Shown in pieces: positions 46,201-56,500 of a stretch of 64,000 nt of DNA. The position numbers and the translations under genes were made by a program. The notes beneath the pieces are model-generated. The model made no database searches. It worked only from the letters and a program-made list of their open reading frames with translations, and was not told the origin of the DNA. Where the stretch lies: the NCBI RefSeq assembly GCF_000003815.2, contig NC_049984.1:18522573-18586572 (forward strand). The letters are read 5' to 3'. Position 1 is the stretch's first letter. The number at the start of each line of letters is the position of its first letter. Source of the DNA: Branchiostoma floridae (taxonomy: Eukaryota; Chordata; Leptocardii; Amphioxiformes; Branchiostomatidae).

Positions 46201-47910
46201 TTTACTTGCCGATTTTGGTCCATCATAGAGGACGGAATGGGCAAAATTTTTGTGCGTCCCCAGCAGCAAATTAAAATTCCATCAAAGGACAGAAGGGCGG
46301 ATGCTGGCTAGAACCCTGTTTTTCAGATCAGTGGTATGTTTTTTGATGCGAGAACAACAAAACAAATTGGTGTGGCCCATGAAAGACGAAAGCTTACCCT
46401 GGGCGCGCTGACACCCGACTCCAATCCTGTGCCCGTACCAAATGGAATCATGGGTACATTGTTGTCATAACAGATCCTGGCAACTTTGCTGACAGCGTTT
46501 GTAGTCTCCGGCCAGACAACGACATCAGCTGGTTGTGGCCTGTTCCATTTCGTTTTATTCAAAGCGCCGTTAGCAAGAACAAGCACAACAACAAAATAAA
46601 CAAGCACACAAAAGCATAGATCCTAAGCCCTTTTTGGATAAACAAGACATAAGTTAGCAAAGGCTCTGCAAAATACATATATTGAATTTGCAAAATGCTA
46701 GCAAGCTGAATACATTATTGAAGCTGCAAGTACACTAGATGTTAATTTTAAAAGCAGCCTGTATCTATCTCAGTAGTACTGTGAAAATGAGATGGACCCT
46801 GGGCCCACTCAGCTCTTGTGTTGTTCACTGATCCACATGACATTTGTCAAGCCTGTCAAAGAAGGCTGAAAATTTACAATGTCCCACCCCAACCTCTGCT
46901 TGGAGATTACTGGAGGTTGACGACCTCAACTCGAGACATTTTTGTTAGATATTAAACCTAGAATCATGGCAACCAGGCTACAAAAAGATGTAACTTTAAA
47001 GGTTGAATAACGGTTGAACTGTACATAACTACATGAGAAATTCACATATATATCATAACAGTTGTATATGTACATGGGGAAAGTTGAATCATTATACTAG
47101 TAATTGAATTGATATATTACACGTGGTAAGACTCGTCCTTCCCATGCTGCTCCCTGACTGCGAATGATGTGGAGACGTTCTTCAGCCCGACCGCTGCGGA
47201 CAAGGCTTCCACCAGGGTGTCAGGCAGACGGCACGTCTGAAAGGATGGGGAAATACATGAATGCTTAAGTTATAACGTTATCTGGAGACTTTTTCATTGC
47301 CATTACAGCAGCAGCCATAACATGGATCCACAGTACCCATTTCAGTCACATTTATTTTAATAGGCAGCAGAATTTTGACAATTTTGCTGTTGTTGTTGTT
47401 GACAGTTCCAACATTACCGCAAGATGATACAGATGCCTTTGACCAAATCCATAGGCCCCTCAGACTCCGTTTTCAAGTTGCTCTGACCAGATCAGCATCA
47501 GATTCCAATACCCAACATATTACTACTTGTGACCTTTAAAAGCCTGGTCATAAAAGGTGAGTTGAACTAGAAACAAGGACGAAATACAAAACGCCTTTGC
47601 TAGAATTTTTATAGAAACGACTGAAACTGACTTGTTGTTGTCATATGTAGAATCAAGCTGACTACAACAGCTTTGCAAAAGTACATTTGTGCCAAATTGC
47701 TATTTTCGTCCAACAGCATTGCGCACATAACGTAAGATCCCTATATGATATGTCACGTTAATAGTTGCAAAATATAACGTTATAACATAAACAGTGCGTC
47801 CTTGAACCCTAAAAAGCTCCCTTCCCTACCTCTGGAGTCCCAGGACAGTAGGTCCGACTGATGACCCCAGCCGGCCGGTACAAGCTGCCCACTACACGCA
47901 GGAAGTTCAT
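40272..47910 (-). CDS. LDHD: D-lactate dehydrogenase, mitochondrial (FAD-linked)
   Basis: Twelve minus-strand exons, 47910-47830, 47236-47121, 46539-46398, 45343-45202, 44782-44623, 44143-44038, 43468-43375, 42696-42568, 41935-41808, 41349-41259, 41097-40986 and 40443-40272, join in phase to 490 residues (human about 507). The enzyme oxidises D-lactate and related D-2-hydroxyacids to 2-oxoacids, passing electrons via FAD in mitochondria. The N-terminus is basic and hydroxylated with no acids early ([19 protein letters not shown]), a plausible targeting peptide. The FAD-binding PCMH domain runs from about residue 66, with [31 protein letters not shown] and [18 protein letters not shown]. The C-terminal FAD-oxidase domain has [35 protein letters not shown] and [11 protein letters not shown], and the product ends MNPEKVIPV. 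The human orthologue is linked to D-lactic aciduria. It is head-to-head with RPL14. Confidence 0.95.
40574..40753. repeat. Fold-back repeat in LDHD intron 11
   Basis: GGGGGTGGGTG..CTAGTTTCAAAATTGG on the left is the imperfect reverse complement of CCAACTTTGAAACTAG..CACCCACCCCC on the right, and an inner pair surrounds GGGAGTTTGCC. A nonautonomous element is likely. Arms are about 36 bp. Confidence 0.6.
41496..41775. mobile_element. AGTGCTTGAAATAC MITE
   Basis: Perfect 14-bp terminal inverted repeats (AGTGCTTGAAATAC / GTATTTCAAGCACT) bound 280 bp in LDHD intron 9. The right half (AAGTTGCGCCAA, GCAAGTGGTATTT) resembles 51260-51575. Confidence 0.7.
43580..44003 (+). mobile_element. hAT-like MITE, copy 4 (oldest)
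   Basis: Starts TAGGGGTGGGTAC. The right end is decayed to TGTACACCCATA. Flanks TTGACAAT (43572-43579) and TCGACAAC (44004-44011) agree at six of eight positions. It sits in LDHD intron 6, its end about 35 bp from an exon. Confidence 0.75.
44993..45168. mobile_element. Palindromic MITE in LDHD intron 4
   Basis: GATCGGTGGTCTAATTGTAG at the left and CTACAATTAGACCATCGATC at the right are inverted copies, and pairing continues through AAATTGGA and AGAGTC to arms of about 45 bp. 176 bp long. Confidence 0.75.
46022..46314 (+). mobile_element. GTTCTAGCCAGC-family MITE, copy 3
   Basis: GCTTCTAGCCAGCC at the left and GATGCTGGCTAGAAC at the right. Shares AGAAATCCTGTTGAGCGC and GGACAGAAGGGCGGATG with copies 1, 2 and 4. 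In LDHD intron 3. Confidence 0.75.
46540..47120 (-). other. LDHD intron 2
   Basis: About 580 bp of AT-rich sequence between the second and third coding exons. I see no repeat boundary or RNA gene in it. Confidence 0.5.
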
Positions 47911-48471
47911 TCCGACTTCACGTAATGGACGACACCTTGGACTTGGACTTGCAAAGAACTGAACTTCCGCAGTGCGCGCAGCTGGGGTGGACGTGCCAAC
48001 CTATCTGGAGTACATGGACACTGACGCTTATTGGGAGGAATGATACCAAAATGGAAGCAAGGCTTTAGAAACTTTTCCTGTTTTGTAGACTGAAAAAAAA
48101 TTATGACATATTCATGTATCTGAAGAATAAATCAGTTTTGATAATTCTTTTGAACTCTTATTTTATCACTTTTTTGTACGTTTTTTTTAATCAGCAGGGT
48201 TTCTGATGATACTGTAAACTGTGGTGCAGACATTCCTCCTAATAAAGAGGTCGTTGACTTATAAGGAGGTTAAAGGTTATAATGAACTTTTTAATAAAGA
48301 TTATATTACTATTTTCATAATACACATGCAGTATGCATAATTGTTGATTTAGTCTGAAAACATGACTTATTGCAGAAATATGTTTAAAAGCTTCATTTTT
48401 CGCAAATAAATTATGAAAGTTCCCAGCGTGCTTTGCGGCCCATGCTCTTCCTTTCCGCCATCTTGCTGAAA
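47911..48471. promoter_or_regulatory. Divergent promoter region, LDHD / RPL14
   Basis: Only about 560 bp separate the LDHD start (leftward) from the RPL14 start (rightward). Before the RPL14 ATG a pyrimidine-rich run (CTCTTCCTTTCCGCCATCTT, 48445-48464) fits a 5'TOP-type transcription start for a ribosomal protein gene. The GCCATCTT is also a YY1-like site, common at such promoters. Confidence 0.55.
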
Positions 48472-51400
48472 ATGGTGAGCATCTCCAGTAGATTTTTCAC
48501 GTCAAAAATAGACAGAAAGAGCACATTTCACGCATTCTTCTGGCCTAGAAACATAGCATACCGTTGTTTGAATGTCACGGATCGTAATGGATGGATACAA
48601 GTTTGGCTATATTCCGTTCATTTGTTGAAAATTGTTCGTTTCTGTGGGACACCTCCATGCCATGCCGTATGCCGGTTGGGCCGTTCCAAAAAATAAATGT
48701 GGGGGGTGGGTTGAAGAGGTCAGATTTTACTGAGGGGGGGTCAAGGAAATCTTGGATTTGGATTTCGTTTGAACGGGGGGGTCAAGATAAGTCTGGATAT
48801 GGGTTTTTCTACCAAAAAGTCAAGAAAATCTGGATTTGGATACTTTTACTCCTATCTCAGTTACAGTACTGTAAGGGCAAGGTTCTAGGATGAAAATTAT
48901 GAGGGGGTAAGGTTACTCAGATGAAAAAAAAGGGGTATAAGAGGCATTTGGACCTCGGATGAAAGAAAGGGGGGGTTGGAGCTCTCGGATGAAATTAGAG
49001 GGGGGTCGAGGCACTCGGATGAAATTCAATGGGGGGGTCAGGCACTCGGATGAAATCCAAAGGAGGGGTGAAGCAATTGGAAAATCCAACCTCTTCAACC
49101 CCCCCTCCACATTTATTTTTTGGAACGGCCCATTACAACTTGCAACTGCAGCAGAAAGTCGACGTGGTTCACTCAAACTCCTAAAATTCACGTTTATACT
49201 AGAAGCACTTTTTTGCTATTTTTATGAGCCATAAAGAACTCTTCATCATTTTTGTGTTCCTAAGTGGTATGGTTATCAAATTTGACGATAACACTGGAAA
49301 ATTCCACGTAAAAGATCAGTCTACTTACGACTTATGTTCACATGGTTTGTAAAAGCAAGGAGGATTTTCAACCTCCTTGGTAAAAGGTGATAATTCGTGT
49401 AAGAAAAGATATTAGGGTTTTTATTTGCAGTGCTTGTGTTAGCAATAGTACTTGGATAGGATCAAAATTATGCACGATACTATGTTTGTCATGTAGTAGT
49501 ATGAATAATTTTGATGTGCAAATTGAACAATACAAAAGTGAGTTTTTTTAATGGTTTGCTACTTATACATGTTCCATTTTGACTGACGTGACGCTCTTTC
49601 ATGTACAGGTGTACAGACGGTTTGTCGAGATCGGCCGTGTGGCCTTCGTGCGTTTTGGGCAGGATGAGGGCAAGCTGTGCGCCGTGGTCGACATTGTAGA
49701 CCAGAACAGGGTGAGTAACTCCATGCAGTCAGCCATGTTGCAGAGGCAGAAAAAAGGCCTCTCATGTTTTTATTCAACTGTTGAGTCACAGCTGAAACAT
49801 GTTACTAGTACTAAATACTCTAGTGTCAATCTTCAGGCAGTATGCAAAACTCATCAACATAAAAGATATGGATAAACTGTGACAGTCCTACTAATCACAT
49901 TGTCGTCAGTGGCAATAAAAGTAATTTTTAGCAGAAAACTGCCTCAAGTCCGTTCAGATAAGTAAGCCAAGTGCTTCTAAACTCAAAGTACATGTACGTA
50001 TGATTGAGAAATCGCACTTGTGCATTCTTACTGGGGCACTTCCCCTATTGTGGGGTATCTGCCATTCTTTGAATGCCAGAGTAAGGTTCCTTCTCCACCG
50101 AGACTGCTATCTACGTTTGCTTTCTCAACTAAAAAGGAACGACAGCTGACTTGTCATACAACCTTGATTTTTAACCACTAGGCTTAACTTGTAGACATCA
50201 AAGATGAAATATATACGGTAAAAATACCTTATGATAAAACTGATTCTTCTCTTCAGGCTCTTGTCGATGGCCCCAACATCCGCCGCCAGGCCATCAGCTT
50301 CAAGTTCCTCCACCTGACCCCAGTTGTGATCACCATCGGACACGGCTGCGGCACCAGCGCCGTGAAGAAGGCCTGGGAGAAGGAGGGTGTGGAGGAGAAG
50401 TGGCGCCAGTCCACCTGGTACAAGAAGCTCCAGATGAAGGCCACGGTACAGGCACATTTATGTTTCTTTGTGGCTGTATATAGATTTCTTTAAATCTTGA
50501 TTTGTCTTGCAAGTGTCATGATGCAAGGTTCTAGCCAGTATCCGTCCTTCCATCCTTTGACGGCAGGGGACAGAAAAATGTTGACCATTCCGTCCTCTGT
50601 GACTGACAAAAATTGGCATGTAAAGATATTAAACAAATAAAATTTTGCAAATCTGCAGAAATTAAGTGTACTCTACTAGCAAAATTTTCTCCTCAAAATG
50701 AAAAAAATAGCATTTTGGTGGGTCTTTGATTTCAAAATTTTTCCAGCCCCCTCCTAGGACTGTCTTGTGGAAGCCTCTGCCGCTCAACAGGATTTCCATT
50801 CAAAATCCAGGGGACGAAAAAAATTCAGGCTGGCTAGAACACTGTCATAATGATATCCGATTGAAGAAGTATGATTATATAAACTATAAGGATACTCCCC
50901 AAACCATGCTACAAAACTTTGAAATTAAAAAAAAAGAACATGAGAAATTTCTCTTGGGCATTCTTACTGGGGCACGTCCCCTGTTGTGGGGTATCTGCCA
51001 TTCTTTGAATGCCAGAGTAAGGTTCCTTCTCCACCGAGGCTGCTGTGTACGTTTGCTTTCTCAACTAAAAAGGAACGACACTCAACTTTCCATAGTACCT
51101 CTTTATGTATCATCATGTCCATTGGTGGTATTGCAGAGGATTAGCATAAAGTATGTTGCATATGAGATCCTTGCTTGATCATAAAGTCTTTTATGTTACA
51201 ATGTAATATCCGTAGTAAACACACCATACCTTACCTTAGTCCATAGACATACTGGTACAGTGTACAAAATACTTTTCTGAGTCAGATTGCACAGTGTGCA
51301 ACCTGGGGCAAAAACTAGGTTGCACAACTGAATTTCAAGTTGCACCACTGATTTCTGAAAAAAGGGTACAATACATACATACAAACATAACCTTTTACTA

Positions 51401-51971
51401 TCATATTACTTATAAGCATGTTTGTTTTGAACTAAAAATCAAGTAACTTAAAAACAATAGTATCTATCATATTTGAAAATTACAAAATTGAGTTCTGAGG
51501 GTCAAAATTTTAGAAGTTAAGAAGTAAGTTGCACCAAACTAAAAGTGGTTGCAATGTGCAAGTGGTATTTTGCACGTTGCGGGTACCATCTGAGGTGGCA
51601 AATTCTCCTTGTGATTTTTGAATAGTAGAAGGCCTGCAACATATATTCTTATGTTTTGTTTTTCATTACAGAGAAAACAGCTCTCCGACTTTGACCGCTT
51701 CAAGTTGATGAAGGTCAAGCAAAGGGTAAGACATCAAATTAGATTGGAATAAGATTTGAAGATGACAAAATGCTGTTTGCATATTATAGTTTCTATCTTG
51801 TTTTATCATCTCATATCTGTTGATAGTAAGCATGGGTGGGGTTGATTTGAATGACATGTCTATGTAGTTCAGGTATGTCTGCTTTCTTGCTGAGTTTCTT
51901 TTGTTCTTCTTCAGCGTTCCTGGCTGATTAAGATGGAGATGGGCCGTCTGAAGAAGGCGCAGAATAAGTGA
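48472..51971 (+). CDS. RPL14: 60S ribosomal protein L14 (eL14)
   Basis: Exons 48472-48474 (ATG alone), 49609-49710, 50257-50445, 51672-51725 and 51915-51971 join to 134 residues. The start [20 protein letters not shown], the segment [19 protein letters not shown] and the helix [14 protein letters not shown] identify eL14, a large-subunit protein with an N-terminal SH3-like barrel. The long Ala/Lys tail of the vertebrate protein is missing, as in most invertebrates. The first coding exon is the start codon only, a common plan in ribosomal protein genes. Introns 2 and 3 each carry an H/ACA-like RNA. A poly(A) signal lies at 52007-52012. Confidence 0.95.
48678..49131. mobile_element. 454-bp inverted-repeat element with G-rich subrepeats
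   Basis: Left GGGCCGTTCCAAAAAATAAA is inverted at the right as TTTATTTTTTGGAACGGCCC, and pairing continues inward through TGTGG and TTGAAGAGGT for over 40 bp. The interior has several diverged ~28-bp units of GGGGG..CACTCGGATGAAAT (about 48930-49070). In RPL14 intron 1. Confidence 0.8.
50019..50147 (+). ncRNA. Candidate H/ACA box snoRNA, copy 1
   Basis: Lies within RPL14 intron 2, ending about 110 nt before the acceptor. Hairpin 1 closes with GCATTC (50022-50027) against GAATGC, and has an apical CCCC/GGGG stem. The H box AGAGTA (50078-50083, ANANNA) follows directly. Hairpin 2 closes with GTTCCTT against AAGGAAC. The ACA box at 50142-50144 leaves three nucleotides to the expected 3' end. 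Such RNAs guide pseudouridylation of rRNA or snRNA with dyskerin. The target and vertebrate name are unknown. Confidence 0.75.
50528..50840 (-). mobile_element. GTTCTAGCCAGC-family MITE, copy 4
   Basis: Starts GTTCTAGCCAG and ends GGCTGGCTAGAAC, with internal CCATCCTTTGACGGC and CAACAGGATTTCCATTCAAA blocks of the family. In RPL14 intron 3, between the coding exon and snoRNA copy 2. Confidence 0.8.
50955..51083 (+). ncRNA. Candidate H/ACA box snoRNA, copy 2
   Basis: In RPL14 intron 3. Very similar to 50019-50147 over the whole two-hairpin unit, with the differences mostly outside the lower stems. Hairpin 1 closes with GGCATTC against GAATGCC (one base pair longer than copy 1). The H box AGAGTA is at 51014-51019, hairpin 2 closes with GTTCCTT against AAGGAAC, and the ACA box at 51078-51080 has three nucleotides after it. 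Similarity ends close to the expected RNA ends, as for a duplicated gene rather than a random repeat. Confidence 0.75.
51260..51575. mobile_element. Probable MITE related to 41496-41775
   Basis: Ends GTGTACAAAATAC and GTATTTTGCAC are imperfect inverted repeats. The right half (AAGTTGCACCAAA, GCAAGTGGTATTT) matches the LDHD intron element. In RPL14 intron 3. Confidence 0.5.
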
Positions 51972-52006
51972 ACATCACCAGGTCCAGAATATCTTTGGTA
52001 GACGCC

Positions 52007-52012
52007 AATAAA
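52007..52012 (+). terminator. Poly(A) signal, RPL14
   Basis: AATAAA 36 nt after the stop codon, giving the very short 3'UTR typical of ribosomal protein mRNAs. TTTTTGTCTC downstream could serve as the U-rich element. Confidence 0.75.
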
Positions 52013-52019
52013 ATCTTAC

Positions 52020-53290
52020 TAAAAACACATGAACCTTGTCAAGTCATTTTTGTCTCAGCCACTTGGTTTGTAGAAACGGACTTTCCACTCACTCACTAGC
52101 CGGTTTAGCGTCCATTGTTCTCTGTCTTGCAGAGGTTGGACGTATCGTCAAGTCTTTAAAATTATACCCAGGAAAAGTGTAAAATGTATCTTGACTACAG
52201 TTATGCAGCTTATTAAGGTTATGAGTGAATTAAGAAAAATGGTCAATTTTGCATGGTCTTGCACCATACGCATTTCACATTTGTTGGACAAAGGTTTCCA
52301 GATAGACAAAGGTTTCGTCTGCTGATGAAAATTCCCACAGTTTTGTAGTACATCATCTTGCATCCTTTTGTATGTCACAGTACAGGTACAGTTTTATAAC
52401 CTACCAAAATGTAACCATTTATAAGAACAATGCCAACACACCAAATGTGCATTATTCCATTTTTATAATCTCTGCAGCAACTTTTAAGTTGAGATGCGAT
52501 CATGGAAATAAAAGGAGTGATACATGCACCTTTGTTTGCACCTTTCTGTCGAAAAAAAGTTTCCGTAACCATTGTGTAACCCTATTGTGCCATCGGCTTA
52601 AGATTTTCAACCATTGTTTTTGTATTAAACAATGGATCTACATGTATATGACGTACATGCACTGCACAATCCATGAATTTTTTATACCATTGTGTGGTAT
52701 TTCTGTAGCTGACCAGGTCGATTTGGGTCTACCAGCTTGTCAAGAAGATGCTATTTATAGTTCCTCTGGTTCCTATGTGCACTTTGTAGTGTAACAAGTT
52801 GTACTACACGTATATACTCACAGAAGGTACTAGTACATGTCTAAGCTACATGTCTAAGCTGTACTACTGGTCATGAATTTTGTAAGGTATTGTGCAGATG
52901 TCCCTATTCGGTTCTGTAGAGCAACATGGCATCCAAGTATCTGCCAGCTTTCTGTGGGTTGGTTATTGTGGCTGAAAACTGAAATGCAAACTGAAAAAAT
53001 TACTTTTATATAAACTCTAGAGCAGTGCAACCATGCCAAGGCACTCGCCTTCGTTACTTTATATCATTATTATTGAGAGACCTATATTATACATTCATAC
53101 CTCTGGGCTAGGTACAGGTCACTGATGTGTGATGTAACAGGTATGCAGAAAAACAGAAACAACAAGGTACAATTTAACTATATGAAGGTGCTAAGTTAAC
53201 GGGATGTTCAACACCTTGCTTCTCCTCGGTCCCAGTGAGAACCTTCAGTGACAAGAACGGTATCCACAGATTGTAGTTTAGCCGGCCCAA
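52020..53290. other. Intergenic stretch, RPL14 to LRRC74-like
   Basis: AT-rich with no recognised gene. A 140-residue ORF at 52372-52794 is Cys/His/Phe-rich with no pattern and looks fortuitous. A short stretch at 52085-52140 (CCACTCACTCACTAGC, GTCCATTGTTCTCTGTC) recalls the interior of the palindromic element at 44993-45168. Confidence 0.45.
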
Positions 53291-53299
53291 AAGGCAGAT

Positions 53300-53497
53300 A
53301 TGGAAGCGTTAAAGATCATTTCCGATGCGGGTCTTCCTGATAAAGGCCTTTCAATGGGAAGTGACGGATGGCATGTTCTCTCATCAAATATTTATCGTCC
53401 AGCGACGTTTGACACGCCAGGGTATCAGAACCGCAACAAAGACTTAGCAACCGTACAACATATCAGGGAAGTGAGGCGGAACCTACGAAATATATAG
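53300..53497 (+). CDS. Upstream 65-residue ORF
   Basis: An ORF with balanced composition (includes SDGWHVLSSNIYRPATFD) ends 62 bp before the LRRC74-like ATG. It could be an upstream ORF in that gene's leader, or the first exon of a separate gene using the GTGAGG donor near 53472. No family recognised. Confidence 0.3.
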   Translation: MEALKIISDAGLPDKGLSMGSDGWHVLSSNIYRPATFDTPGYQNRNKDLATVQHIREVRRNLRNI

Positions 53498-53559
53498 CTA
53501 TGACTTTTGATTTAGAGGAAACCCGCGAGAAAAGCATGGAATGGTAAAGGCAACGGAAC

Positions 53560-56500
53560 ATGGAATCTGCGTGTTCTGATGGCATGGACATCGGAGACGA
53601 CCAGGAGTCGAAAGTTAGACGTAGTATCAACATGAAAATTGACGTGGATTCTGCTGTAACTGATGAACACGGGCTCTTTCAGCCGAACCAGGCGCCTGGT
53701 AACGATGAAACACCCATGGACGTTCATACAGACGCGTTGGAGGAGGAGGAAACTTATCTTGATGGTTCCTATGATGAAGACAGTTCCGACTCGGAGTTAT
53801 CCATGGAGGAGGAGGAGGAGTACCATAGTGATGTGTCCCTGGATGAAGACGAAGACGAGGAGCTACCCGAGCCTGGCATGACGCCTAGAATGGCGCTGAA
53901 GGGAGACATGGAAGGTAACTAGGGTCACATTATCTCCGTATTACACTAGTCATAGTTTGGAAAATCGTTTTCATAGTTTCAAGGGTACGATATTCGGAAG
54001 TCCTGTATGTCAGCTTGCTTACTAATTGATGCGTGATACACCGTTAGGTTATAGTTGGGAGCGTACTTCTTCCTGTACTAGTAATACGTAGTTTCGAACA
54101 TCATATATGGTTATGAACCCCATGGTCATGAAGGTACAACGTACGTGTATTCAGGTTTAAACATTTGGTAGATATAGAAGGGGAGGGGGTGCAAGATACA
54201 TTGAATGAAATGATATCTGATTCCGTTTGTTGGTACGGAGTGAGATTCGTAGAAACGTGGAAATTGAAATATCTTTTTTCAATGTAAAATGCTTTATGAT
54301 CTGTTGATATAGTCTTTTCAGACAAATCGGTGGGTTTGACCATCTTGTCGCACTGGTTAACGACACCAAAAACAACATGCTCTGACCAACGCTTTTGAAT
54401 CTCTTTTTGATTTCTTAACGTTTCCGATATTTGTACCTTTGCCCTCAACGCCCTATCCGTAAGGCCTGATTATAGGTTGTTTGCACTCACGTGACTATTT
54501 CCTAAACATTTCTGGCCATGTTGGTTGGTTAAAGTTGTATGTTTGACTCCAGTCATCAGGTAATTATGACAATGTGCATGTGCAAATGTATATAGTTCGA
54601 ACTTCTGACTCTTGTATGTTCAACCAACCTATTACAGGTGCCTATCGTCTCTAGCTTCGTCCTCTTACGCAAATATAAATTATTTGCTATTTGAGGACAA
54701 CCCAGACTCGGCTGTAAGAGAATGTTGTGACGCCATGTTTAAAAAATTGTGCTTGCATGAGCGTAATAGGTTTGACAGAATATAGAGAGGAAAAATGGGG
54801 GATCCAAGTATCGTGAAAGTCCCGAGGGTTTTGTAGGGTTTCTAGCGGTCAGTCTCTAATCTGACACTGAGTAACCTGTGCCTCTAAGGACTGGTAGATA
54901 ACCTTGATGTATCCATCAATAGTTTGATAGAGTTTCTACCTACGCTTTTGAATAGTGATAAAACACTGACAATGATAATGCACTAAACTGTAGAGAACCA
55001 AAAGGACAACGCATCGCTTCTTAAAAGTTAAACAAAACGTCTTCTCGGAGGTCACTAAAAACGAAAACAAAGAGGGCCAGGGTCTTTCTTTCTTTCCAAT
55101 GTACAAAAGACGGACATCTTTCAGTTCTTCCCTCGCCAATTCAAAAGACTAGTACCGCGGCCCATTTTGTGCGAGATTTGCTCTACAATGCCCCTCCTCC
55201 GCAATCGATCTCTATCGGGACCAATTACCGGGGTATAAAGTGAGGGTGAATCAAAGTAGACGTAAGGAATGAAGAGTCCCAGGCAGCTGGTGTTCGCTCC
55301 TGCAACGGAAATACATAGCACCATTCTTGCACCGTAAACAGTTCAGTCTGACTATCAGGGGGAAGGATATGGAGCAGGCGGAAGAACAGCACTGTGGCAC
55401 CGATGAAGAGATTTCGAACGGTCGGTGCATGCTCCTCGATCTCTTTAGACCCCGCACACATCGTACGACAACAAAATTTGGGGGAACTTTGGACCAGTTT
55501 GGGGTTTTCAGCTGTCTTGTGACGGAATAGGTTGTCGTTTATCCTTAAGTTGCTTCTGTCTTTTCAGTGCTGTCAGTTAATTCCGCGGAGTGAAGTACTA
55601 GCATTGTTTTTTGCATGTCCTCTCTCTTCAGCTCCGCGCGCCCTCGTGTGTGTCCATTTGTCTGTCCATCTGTCTGAGTGTATCGTTGGTTGTTCTTTGC
55701 TGTTATACAGATGTACCAGGTAAACAGGATTACCTGGACACATGTAAACAGCTGAACGTGGTTCCTGTGTGGTCCTTTGTCCGGATGATGCGGGTTCACC
55801 GGCTCCGGATCCGGCACCGCAGTCTCGGGCCGCTGGGGACCAGGGCGATCTGCGTTCCTGTCGCCGTAAGTATTTGGACACCTTGTATTTAGATGAGAAT
55901 TTCAAGTCTATTTGTACAGGCAAATGTCTAAAATTTCATAATGGATGGGAGATAAATTTACACATTTTCTAAATAAAAAAGCAAGGCAAAAACGGATTTG
56001 CCGAATATTTGGCCGATCCTTTGGCCTTCCTCAAGATGCCTGACCCACTACTTTCACACGTGACCTTTTGGACACGTGACTACATTTTGTAAGTCGAGGG
56101 TGATGAACACATGGTTTCCCACTGAATTATGTTGGAAAATGCAAAAAGAATGTGTGAATGGTAGCACTCAGAATTGAGCTAAGGTGTCATGTTGTTGTTT
56201 TCATCAATAAACGCTGTAACAAACATGCTCGTGTATTGACAGATGAGTCCGTATATCACCGCCCTTGACCTTGAGGATAACGGTATGGGAGCAGAGGGAG
56301 CCTGGAGTGTCACCGAGATGCTCAAGGCCAACCAACAGATCACAACAGTGGTGAGTAACAACACACAGTAACTCATCACAACAATGGTGAGTAATCATAC
56401 ACATGTAACCAACTCATCACCACAATGATGAGTAATAATACACACTAACTCATCACAACAGTGGTGAGTAACCGCACGCACTAACTCATCATAACAGTGG

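Noticed and set aside
52372-52794. 140-residue plus-strand ORF after RPL14
   Set aside because: Composition is Cys/His/Phe/Tyr-rich without any periodicity or domain, the region is AT-rich, and no splice or promoter context supports it.
55121-55461. Two overlapping minus-strand ORFs with hydrophobic stretches
   Set aside because: Looked like a transporter or receptor fragment, but no motif could be named and no exon junctions fit; left unannotated.
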